From positions 28,439,912 through 28,503,911 of the forward strand of contig CM043865.1 of NCBI GenBank assembly GCA_023846275.1: a stretch of 64,000 nt of DNA, read 5' to 3'. The notes under the pieces were generated by a model. It had not been told where the DNA came from and did not search any database. It saw nothing but the letters and a program-made list of their open reading frames with translations. This stretch comes from Vanilla planifolia (taxonomy: Eukaryota > Streptophyta > Magnoliopsida > Asparagales > Orchidaceae). The first letter of the stretch is position 1; each line of letters starts with the position of its first letter. The position numbers and the translations under genes are program-made. Of the stretch, positions 12,380 to 22,800 are shown in pieces.

Positions 12380-14270
12380 AAATAGTGACATGGATGCTTG
12401 TTGATATGCCACAAGTAAAAGATCCAATAGGTGTAAAGTACATTTAAAAATTAAAGGAAATTTTGGATGGAAGTATAACAAAAATTAAGGATTTTTGCCA
12501 AAGGGTAAACACAACATATGGTATAGAGTTTTTTTGAGATTTTCTCTCATCTTATTTGTTTTTAAATTGATAGATTATTTTTTCCTATAGCTTCACAATT
12601 GAAATTAAAGATTTGTTATTTTGAGTTAAATATGTCTTCTTTAATGGTCCTTTTGAAAACATATTTATATAAAAGACCAAGAAAAGAAAGTTTATGCTTA
12701 AGAACATGTTTTATTGGTTTAAGCAAACATTAAGAGTATGATATTAGAGATTTTGAGAATACTTCTAAAAAAAGATTTTGTATAAGTAAATAAAAAGCAA
12801 CTTTTAATATGATGTTCGAGATATTGGTTTATTTACTATTTAAATTTATATTGATGTTACTATTTCTTTTGGATTATTAAATATTATTGTTAAAAATTTT
12901 GGGAATGATATAATGAAATAATTTAAAAAAAAATCGCAATATTTCTAGCAAAGGGTAAGCACAAAATATGGTATAGAGTTTTTTGAGATTTTCTATCATA
13001 TTGCTCATTTTGAAAAAGATAGATTACTTTTTCTCTTAGATTCATAATTACAATGAACGATTTGTTAGTTTGATGTTAAATATGCATTCTTTAATAATTT
13101 TTTATTAGAAAATATTTATTTATGATAATTATAAAGTTTTTTTAATTGAAGTTGAAGACAAGAAAATTCATAAACTAGAGGTGCTTTATGAACTTAAGAA
13201 AATACTAAGGATATAATATGAGAAACTTAACTAATATATCTAAAAAAATTGATTTGTATAAGTAAATATAAACCTACTTTTCTATATGATGGTTCAATAT
13301 ATTGATTTATTTATTATTTATATTTATATTAATAATACTATTTGTTTTGTGAAATCAAATATTTTTGTTGAAATTTTTTAGAATGATGATGAAAGAATTT
13401 GATATGAATGACTTAGGATTATTATATTCTTTTTTGGGAATAAAATTAATTTGATAAATGATGACATTTTTATTTGTAAATCAAGTTATGCCCTGAAATT
13501 ACTTAAATAATTATGTTGTCATGTAAGTCTTGTTCAATACTAATAAATAAAAATTGAAACTTTTTTTAACATTGGAAAAACATAGACAAATGAAAATATT
13601 TTAAGAGAAATTGTGGAAAGTCTTATATATTTGGCACATGAAATTAGATATTATGTACTTAATTAATCTTATATTAAGATTTATGCACAATCCTTGTATA
13701 CATTATCCTAGAAATGAATTCTACAATATATGTGGGAGACAACAAAATATAAAATTTTGTATAAATACATTTCTCATTTTAAGTTAACTTATTCTACTAA
13801 CAATGATTGAGTAGGTTCCAAAAATATAAGTGCATTCATATTCTATTTTAGATATGAAATAACATTAAAGTTTAAAAAAACAAACTAATATAGTCTTATC
13901 TTCTTTGAAAGTTAAATATATCGTAATAAAATGTGCAACTTGCTAAGAAATCTACATGAGAAAATTTTTAAAAGAATGATCTAAATTTTTAAAACATTTG
14001 CAACGATCTCAACAGAATCTAACATAAAAATTTTTGGATAATAAATCCACAATATCAATGATGAAAAATCCTATATTTTTTTAGAAAACAAAGCATATTA
14101 GATTCCACCATCATTTTTATATAAAGTTGTTAAGGAAGAAATGATTGAAGTCAAATATTGTTCTACAAAAGCTTAAGTTGTTTATGATTTTACAAAAGCT
14201 CTCAACTTTTCGAAGTTAAAAAATTTTTATTTATGACTTAACATTAAATATTTTTTTATTAAGGGAGAGT
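12380..14270 (+). pseudogene. Ty1/copia pol relic: reverse transcriptase, RNase H, polypurine tract
   Basis: Translated pieces follow the order of plant Ty1/copia pol. RT start: WMLVDMPQVKDPIGVKYI near 12391. RT middle: MMMKEFDMNDLGLLYSFLGI near 13395. A 'YLAH' block follows near 13630. The RNase H region contains IVLSSLKVKYIVIKCATC near 13890, and FTKAL stands at the C-terminus near 14195. A purine-rich tract, aagggagag at 14261..14269, fits the polypurine tract before a 3' LTR. Many stops and frameshifts interrupt it. The RT active-site YVDD is no longer recognisable (YIDV- and YINN-like remnants), so it is inactive. A 3' LTR past 14270 is not evident. Confidence 0.75.
12501..13390 (+). repeat. 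450-bp tandem duplication inside the copia RT relic
   Basis: The segment starting 'aagggtaaacacaacatatggt' at 12501 recurs as 'aagggtaagcacaaaatatggt' at 12951, an offset of 450 bp. Both copies proceed through the same landmarks: 'tatagagttttttgagattttct', the YVDD-region 'tttatatt-atgttac/aatactattt' and the 'gaatgat' block. The two copies have diverged, so the duplication is old. Confidence 0.7.
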
Positions 14271-16081
14271 ACTATGAATCAATATAGTATAAAATTTAAG
14301 TTATTAATTATTATTTTTTTGAATGTGTTAATTTTAGATAGGATTTTGAATGGGTCAATATTAAATAAAATTTGTTAAGAGAAAAATTAAAATTTAAATA
14401 GTTATCACAGCTATTTGAGAAAAGTTAATTATACTCTTGATTTTTAAGGTTTCATGAGAAATCTACTTATGAATTAAGAAAAAATTATTCAAAATTCTAT
14501 GTATTCCCTTTTTATATCTACCAAAAGTGGTCTTTATTCTCTTTCATCTTTATCCACATCTTCTTGATCAATCACACCCATCCATTTCATAGATATAATT
14601 CATGGGAATGTAAGAAACAATGCTTGGGATTCCCATGAATCAACTAAAACAACCAACTACTTTTCGTTTAAAAGGAAAATGCCCATCTTTAAATTCGTAA
14701 TATAGATTAGAACATCAGTAATAGCTTGGATATTAATTAATGCAAAAAGTTGCTCTAATCTAAAATTATAAGACAAGAACTTAACACCTTTCCCTGGAGA
14801 ATGTAGAACGAAACTAGAATTTTGAAGATTAGTTTTCAATTTTGCCACAACTAGATTTAATATAAAACACAAAAATTTTAGTAACCTGAAGCCATTCGTA
14901 ATGAAATCACTGAATAGATTTCTAAGTCATACTAAATTTTCTTCATAACAAAGTTCACGTCAATTGGAAAGTTTTAGAAATCACTCGAGCAAGTTGTAGC
15001 CTTGACCCCAACAAGCAACGGTTTGATTCATTTCAAGACAAGCAACATTGGAGTTCTTGGGATGGACAGGATTTGCAATCAAAACCACTGTCAATTTACT
15101 CCAAAGGGTTGACAACATATGCTAACTATTAGCTAACATACTGGGAGAAGCAGAACAACATCGAATTCCAATAAGCTATGTCATTTTTGACATAACAATT
15201 CTACTCATCTGTCTCTGTTCACTTAACAATAGGTTGTGAAAGATGATGGTAAGGATGTTAAGGAATAGTTTATGAAGGTTGTGTAAAGAAGTATGCATGA
15301 CAAGAAAATACAAGCATGATAAAAAAGAGGCACATTATACTCAGGTAGAAAAATGACTAGGAGCAAAACTTACAGATGTTAGAAAGCTTACAGATGTTAG
15401 AAAGCACAAGTATCAAATGTTTCTTACATATGCTCTAATAATAATATTTATAAACAAAAGTTTTGGTAAAAGATAATTATAATTAGTTGCAAAGAAAAAA
15501 AAAACAATTGCAAGAGCCAAATTTTCTAGCTATACATCAAAAGCAACCTATAATATTATCGAGCAGTGAAGAAATTCAACAAAGACAAAACCACTATGGT
15601 TTTAGCTTACAAGAGTTCAAATATTAATCATGTTTTAGCGGCCCGTGAAAGTAGAATGACATGTTAACATTCCGGTGCAAACTATGTGAAGCAAAGGAAG
15701 TTCGAAAGTAGCAATGGAGTTCAAACTATACAAATCTGAAGCTCAAGCAAAGCAAAATTTGATCTAGAATCTGATGTAATGTACTACATAATCCTGATAT
15801 TAGACTAAAAACATGCTCAGGTCGAGTTTAGAAAACGGCCTAGTCTTTAAACACTTCAAAAAGCACTCAAAAATCTTCTGAAACCGTTCTTCCATCACTC
15901 CTCATAGTTTAACATGTTCATATGTTCCAAGCCAAAACATCAACACAATACTAGATTTCTGACCTGAAAACCTGCTTGCAACCGTTCAAGCAGAGAAAAA
16001 GATGTTGGGTCGCATCTTAGTGTTGTCAAAATTGAAGAGGATGGATATATTGGGAAACCTGAGAAAAAACAGCAGCTTGCA
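14271..16081. other. Intergenic DNA including the 3' flank of the AP2-domain gene
   Basis: No gene is recognised at 14271..15850. The last few hundred bases before 16082 are less AT-rich and should contain the 3' untranslated region and polyadenylation site of the minus-strand AP2-domain gene; I could not fix the cleavage point. An 18-bp unit, 'cttacagatgttagaaag', is repeated once in tandem at 15371..15406. Confidence 0.5.
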
Positions 16082-19000
16082 TCAGGGCATCAGCTGTATA
16101 TATTCAGCAGTGTTCACATAATAGCCGGCTTGAGTGTGAGGCCCAATCCAGTTCAAGCTCTGGATGCAGAGCTCTGAGCATTGGCACCCATTGGCCGAGC
16201 TGTAGAAATGAGCAGGTGCAGGTTGAGTACTGCTTGATTTGAGCTGGAGAAGGTCGTTAGGCAGGGCATTTGAGCCACTGCAGCATATCTGCTCGGAGGC
16301 GGCATCAAAACGTCTGATAGCAAGCTGAGAGCTGTTGCAAACATGGAGGACTTGCTTCATTCTTTTTGCAGACGCACCAATTGGTAGCTCCGTGTTTGCA
16401 ATGGCGTCCAGGTTGTATCTGCTGAATTCGAAATTCGTAACCGCATTGGCGCCCCTAAATTTGATGGCGGCAACATCATATGCCTCCGCGGCCTCTTCTT
16501 CTGTGGCTGAGAAGATTGGAATCACATGTCAAAGGTGTTGGGAAGAAACATAAGTTTTTTTTGCATTGGAGAAAGAATAAGGGAGGTGTGATGAGCTATT
16601 AGCACAAAAGCAACTCACCAAATGTGCCTAAGTAGAGGTCTTTGTTGCCAGCTACACGACCTATTCTCGCCTGCCAACGACCATGCTGGTGATGCCTTAG
16701 AGATAGCGAAACAACAGCATCATTAAAGCTAAGGAGGACATGCACTAAGCAAAGAAGGAATAGACTAAGGCTTGGTTTGTTAAAGGTGTGCTATGATGCA
16801 TTTTAATTGGTTTTTAAATTTAAAAATTATCAAAATTCAAGTCACATAAAACTCTTTTACTAAAGTTTTTTTTTTGTTTTTTTCCAAAACTCCCAATTAA
16901 AAAGGAATTTCTAGACATCATGGTGATTGTAGCAATTCACCTGGTGACTCCTCGATAGATTGAAGCACCCCTTGAAAATGCACTACTTCTCCTGCAAAAA
17001 TATGGCATACAAAGGCATGGTAATCAACAGCCGCAGTAAAAAGAATACACCTAAATTACTAATGAGAACCTTCTCAAAGATGCAATGAACTCTTGCTTCG
17101 TCATGTTCTGCATCTCCTCCATCTCTTTGTAATAATTTTTCACCTACAAAGAGACAATACTCTCATTACTTCTTTTCAACAGACGCCACCATTATGGCAT
17201 CCAAAGCACTGAATCAACAACAATTGAAGCTTCTACTAAAGATAAACTAAAACTAATGGAAACATAGTTGAAGGCAACATTCTATAGCTCATTATACGAA
17301 AAGAAACAAAAGCACAACTACGGTGCCCTGATTGGCAATTCAAGTTGACATGTTATTCATAGAAAAAAAAAAGAAAAAACTTTCGTAAAAAGAAAATCTC
17401 AGAAGCTAGCTTTAGATGAAACGATGCTCAAGTCAAGTCAGCATTACCAAATAATAAGAAGGTATCGGAGGAGAATTATTTCAAATAAAAAGTTTGAAAT
17501 GGCAATAAACAAACTTGTACCGGAAAGTTTGTCTTGGCAGCAAGGCCCCAGTACTTCAAAGCAGCAAGATCGTATGACTTTGCCGCCCTTTCTTCGGTGT
17601 CATATCCACCTACAAGGCAACCACAAACACAGTCCAAAATCACTCAGATAAAACTGAAATACGTTAGCAAAACAAGAATAAAGAAGCCGATCTTTAGAAG
17701 GTCACTCACCAAGGTAAACTAACCAGAATGCCCAGAAGTTTGCATGCATCAAAGACAAAATGTTATCAGTATAAAAAGCAATGACATAGTAAAAAGAAAT
17801 TAAATGGTAATCTTTGAAGTAGAAAGGGATAGAACAAAATATGATAAATAATGGTTATTTTTTATAGGATTGGCGTTCCTTATTGAATTGATTAATAAAA
17901 AATAAATTTAAAAATATTATTATTATGTACTCTCTTCATATATTTTTTTATATTTTAGATTGAAAAATTACATTTTGAATCATTATCAAATAAATGCCTC
18001 TGCAAAACACTACAAAAACTTCAAAATGTTATAACAGATAAAGCCAAACTCATAAATAGTCTCCAACACAGCAACTCATTCGTTAGAATCAAATTGCCTA
18101 ACGACCACAGAATTTTTAAAAGAAATTAATGCACAAACAAGTGAATCAAAAGTGCTGTACTGCACTGCTGTAACCTTACCATTTTAAGAACTATAACTAG
18201 AAGGAGATAAAGCAGGGCATCATAGACGACGTCTGATTAGGGTTTTTAAAGATTTCTTTTTATTTTTCTCACTACTTAACAAAAAAAAAAAACATCGGTT
18301 CAAAATGCATTAAAAATATAAGGCGGATGGAACCCAATGCTCAAAAATTCATTACGTAATTAAAAAATAATTTTATTTTTATACATTCATTTTATCTCAA
18401 CTCATTAAGCTCACATGCTTTCCCACCCAAACAAATGTGGTCTCGAACCCTGTCAAAGCCAGTGATGGCAGAATCGAATGGACGTGATTCTCCCGTTGCC
18501 AAAGATGGACGGCTCCGAGTCGTCACATCCATCCATCTTATAATTTTCGACTAATAAGTTTGACGTTAGACAGACAGCGGTCAGTACCGACTGGCCCGAC
18601 GCACCCTAAGCCCGTCGGACCATCGCAGCAACCATAAATATTCATGCACCGAATGACGTGTCTTGCAAAGCACATGGCACGTCGAACTTCACGGATCAAC
18701 AAAGCAATAAGCATAAGAAAAGTAAATATTTAAATTCCTATAAATTAATTAAAGTAACGCAAGTTGACGAGACATTTGCATACGGTGCAATAGAAAGCAA
18801 AAAAAGTCTTGCGCTGCAGTTAATGAAGGTATTCAAGGAGTACTGATGAAGTGAAGTTCGCAAAATGCGCACCTTGGCGCCCCTTTCTCTTCTGGCCTTC
18901 GACCCGGCACGAGTTGTCCCACAGATGTGCCTCGAACCGCCCCGTCCACCTATGCCTGCAAACACACACGTGCGCCAGAACGTATTGGAAGTCTAATTAA

Positions 19001-19554
19001 AGGTTTGCTTTTCGTCGAATTTTTTTGCCCCCACTTTTTTTCACATCCATGTGAGAAACACTGATTAACTAATCAAAAGTAAAACCATAGCATAAGTCTT
19101 ACCGCGTAACACCGCGATAAACCGATGTCCTCTGAGACGAACCCATTGCCCTGGCGGTCTTCGCCATCGGAGCCGCCGCCGTTGCTAAAGCCGTCTCTAA
19201 CAACGGATGATCTCCTCCGACGACATCGGATTCGGGGGATTCACCAGCGATGCTGAGATTGATGTCATTTCCGGTGGCCGATAAGGCGTCCTCGACCTCG
19301 CTCGCGCCTGCACCGATAACAGTAGGCCAGCAAGCTGGAGTCAAAGAGGAGGACGAATACTCAAACGCATCGGCGGATGGGAGATCGGCAACGGACGGAA
19401 GCGAGCGATTGCTACCGAAGAAGTCTTCGAGCTTCAGCATGGGCGGACGAGTAGCATGGGCGTCGCCATTGGAGGTGAACAAAGGAGGATTTCGAAACAA
19501 CATTTCGGTTTGAGGTTCAAAGGGGAAGGAGAGCCAGTTGGCGTCCGGCTCCAT
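16082..19554 (-). CDS. AINTEGUMENTA-like/PLETHORA AP2-domain transcription factor (8 exons)
   Basis: Nuclear DNA-binding regulator with two AP2 repeats; the family controls meristem, organ-primordium and embryo growth. Exons, in transcription order: 19554..19103, 18955..18873, 17718..17710, 17609..17521, 17143..17070, 16991..16941, 16695..16619, 16506..16082. All introns are GT-AG. Exon sizes 83, 9, 89, 74, 51 and 77 match the conserved pattern of the group, and the sum, 1260 nt, gives 419 residues. The N-terminus has NWLSFPF (residues 6-12) and a KLEDFFG motif (euANT-type). Repeat 1 spans about 144-211 ([20 protein letters not shown]...; VYLGGYD), the linker about 212-245, and repeat 2 about 246-304 ([36 protein letters not shown]). 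The ATG at 19554 is the first in frame; upstream codons have only a [14 protein letters not shown] and LPIG.SAKR.K resemble AIL6/7 (PLT3/7), but the exact subclass is uncertain. At 419 residues it is on the short side for the group. Confidence 0.93.
17710..17718 (-). other. 9-nt micro-exon of the AP2-domain gene (encodes the VYL step)
   Basis: TTTACCTTG is flanked by 'ag' upstream and 'gtgagt' downstream on the minus strand. With the last G of exon 2 and the first bases of exon 4 it restores GRQ-VYL-GGYD in frame, the invariant motif of AP2 repeat 1. Skipping it would keep the frame but delete three residues from a core beta-strand. Micro-exons of this size at this place are a known trait of AP2/ANT genes. 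Confidence 0.95.
18430..18690. promoter_or_regulatory. GC-richer, ACGT-rich island inside intron 2
   Basis: Intron 2 (17719..18872) is by far the longest of the gene, 1154 nt. Most of it is AT-rich, but this stretch is more complex and carries ACGT cores at 18482, 18562, 18656 and 18679, including TGACGT (18561..18566) and TGACGTG (18654..18660). Both are typical bZIP-binding sites. It may be an intronic enhancer; there is no direct proof. Confidence 0.35.
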
Positions 19555-19784
19555 GATTCCGGTTGAAGTGCAGAGCAATGAGATGGAGAGAAATCGGAGA
19601 TTACAGAGTCGGCGAGGGGCGAAGGATTAGGGTTTAATGGCCGCAAGTCGCATTTGACATGAGAGAGAAAGAGAGGAATTGCTTTTACTTTTAGTGCGAC
19701 AGGGATCTGAACACTTTGGCAGACATCAGGGCGGCGAGGAGAAAGAAAGGAGGGGGAAAACTGAGTATGGAGAATGGAGACACT
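19555..19784 (-). other. Probable 5' leader of the AP2-domain gene
   Basis: The ~230 nt between the TATA box and the ATG contains, in the sense direction, a CT-rich run (plus strand 'gagagagaaagagag', around 19660..19675), common in plant 5' leaders. The transcription start near 19785 is inferred only from the usual ~30-nt distance to the TATA box. Confidence 0.5.
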
Positions 19785-19813
19785 GGAGGAGCAGAGAGAG
19801 TGGAAGGGTGGTT

Positions 19814-19821
19814 CTTTTATA
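19814..19821 (-). promoter_or_regulatory. TATA box of the AP2-domain gene
   Basis: TATAAAAG on the minus strand, 260 bp upstream of the ATG at 19554, in a GC-richer promoter stretch that ends near 19870. Sequence and position are canonical for plant RNA polymerase II promoters. Confidence 0.7.
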
Positions 19822-19869
19822 CCTCCGGGAAGGTGAACAATTGCGCAGGTGGAGCATTTCTATTTTGTT

Positions 19870-22800
19870 ATTTTGTGATGATAAATGGCCAGGTTAGCCT
19901 CAATTTTTCATCAAAATTACAAATTGCTTGCTTTGGACTTTGACTGAATATCGTGATTAATTCCTACCTTTATTTTATACGAAAATTTTGTACCTTAGTG
20001 GCTATCAGTGGGACCTACATTCTGAACCATGTTCAGAGAGTTTTTATTTGATGAAAAAAAGATGAAAAAATTATTTTCTAGGAATTGTAATTTTGTATTT
20101 TTTAAATAAAAGCTTTTTAAAAATGCTTATTGCTGACAGAAAGCTCTGAAATACATCATTTATAGGTATACTTTATTTAAAATAATTTTTTTCCCACGCA
20201 ACATAAAAGGAGCACAATTTTTTATTTATATTACCTATTACATGATATTAACTTAATATTTAAATGAAAATATTAATGGACACAAATGTTATTAAAAATT
20301 TAATTGATTTATTAATAAATTGAAATGAAAATAATACTTTTAAATATTATTTAAAGTAACAAAAACATCATTTCATATTTTAGTAAAAGATAATTCTTTT
20401 AATATCATTTAGAAAGATTAAAAGATTTATTTCATTGCAAGCACCACAATCTAAGATAACACGATCCTTTATGATTATCTAAAATATCTCTGATGATAAC
20501 ATCGGCCAAAACTTTAACAAAGATGAGTATGGCAAGAGAAAGCTCCATTAATACCCTTGGCAAGATCAACATTGAGATTTAACTGAAACAAGTGAGCCAT
20601 GCCTTTCCAAGCTTACAAGATCCACATTGGACCATGAAGAATTAACAAATGAACCACCAAGTATAAGAGATTTTTAGATGATGCAACGCTTAACATTTTG
20701 TTGCTAATATTATATTTATGAGCATAATTGTTTCATTTTAGTTATGATCTATTTTATATCAACTAATACGTCTACATCTTTGTCATACAATATATGTTAT
20801 GAACAACATATAAGTATTAACATATGAAGAGATTGTTGAATTGTTATCATCAACTTCTAACATCTTATAAAATTTAAATATGCACTTACGTAATATAATT
20901 AAATAAGGAATTGTGGTCCTAAGACATTGATGATTGTGAGGAAGAAATTTGGTTGTGAGTAGAAAGATTGAAAGAGAAAATGCAAAGAAATCTTATTTAA
21001 AAAAAAAAACAAAGTTTTTTTCTTGTTTTGATCCACTTTTGTTAGATTTTTAGAAAGAAAGAAATCATATGGATGTAATAAAGTATTAATAGTCAAGGAC
21101 AAATATATGAAAGGTTTCTATAATGTTAATTTAACTTTTGGTTAAATTTTATACAAAGAAAATCATGACTGTACAAAAAGGAGCCTATAACTCTTATATC
21201 TATGTTGAACAATATAATCGAATGATTAGATAGTTGAATAAAATATAAGAGAAGAAGAATAGTTATATTGAACGTTCATTAAATGGTCCAATAGGGATCT
21301 AATAGGTGATCAAATAATCTGATGAAGACAATCAGATCAAACAGTTTGAAAAACAATTAGAATCAAAGTTATGATCATTCAACACTCTAATAAATAATCA
21401 AATAGTTTATTGGGAACTTGAGAAAGTTTAGACTAAATATCAAACATATATTAGAAAATCTAGTAGGAGGGATCAAACGATGTGATGGCACTAACAAACA
21501 ATTCAACAGTGAGAATTTTGCTACTTTCAAGGAGTCATATTAAACTTCGAGAGGACAATGAACATAATAGAATATGAGAATTATAAATAAATGTAAATAT
21601 AACATAAACTTTATATAAAATTCTAAAAAGAGAAGGAGATAGAAAATGATAAATATGATATTCCAATATTCAATAATCAAGTAAGCGTTTTTCACAATTT
21701 TTCATGTGCATATAACTTATTTTCATGATAATAGTTGGAGGTTTAGTATATTATATGAATGTGTTTATATGTTATTTATATAATAAATTACGTGAATGAA
21801 GTCATTTGTTAGAGTAAAATTCGTGCTTGCTTACCAATAGATCTCCCAGTGTGTTTATCATACGGAACATTGAGGGCTTTCTTAGCTGACATCGATCACT
21901 TAGTTTTAAAGTAAACCAATGCAACCTATGAATGGTCAAATAAGAAAAATCAATTTGGCACAAAATAAAAAATATAAACAATGAAAGACTGACTCATTGA
22001 ACCAGGAAGAGGAAGAGAGTAACCTACCAAAATACTGTAAGCCGAGATCCTCCAATGTGATACAACCAAGATCTGCTAAGTACATAGCTCAATTACTAGA
22101 CTACATCTATAGACGAACCAATTCTTAAATTGAAAACATATTTTGCAATGACTGACCAAATTCTTATATGATGCAAAGTTATAATACATGAATAACTGTT
22201 GCAAAATATTTCATTCAAATATTGTTGTAACCTTATTGTCAAGTATCAATATGAAAATTTCATTTTTTTTTTGTTCAGCAAATGAGATTCTTAAAAAATA
22301 TTTCCAAAATAATGTACATTAATTCCACTTAGTTTTGCCAGTTATTATTCGCCATTCTTCACATTCTAAGACGGGATAGCATAGTTTGAGAGGCATATTT
22401 GCTGCTAGGTCATGACACTTGTCTTCAAAGAGATGTAGAATTCCTTCTGCTTGACTTGTAGTAGATAGAGAAAAAACGATGAACCAAAGGTTTTCCAAAG
22501 AGGTAACTCTTCCAGGAATCTAATCAACCAGCCAATAAGGTATTTTATCAGAATAGATGTTGAAATTATTAATGGCTTCATGAGAGCATGCCCATCGTTG
22601 ATAGAAATCGTTTCTCAAGCACAATGCAAAGGTGAGTAGAACAAAGCCTGTACAAAATGACTTTTTATATAGTGATAGAAGATGGATATTATGAAAGAAT
22701 TAGAAAATATACCAATCAAAACAAGGAAAGCTTCATTGAACCATAGCAGTGACCGTGCAATGACAAATAAAGATTACAGTGACCAATATTTTTGTGGAAA

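Noticed and set aside
16335..16553. Plus-strand 72-codon frame opposite the last exon of the AP2-domain gene
   Set aside because: It is the antisense shadow of a well-supported coding exon.
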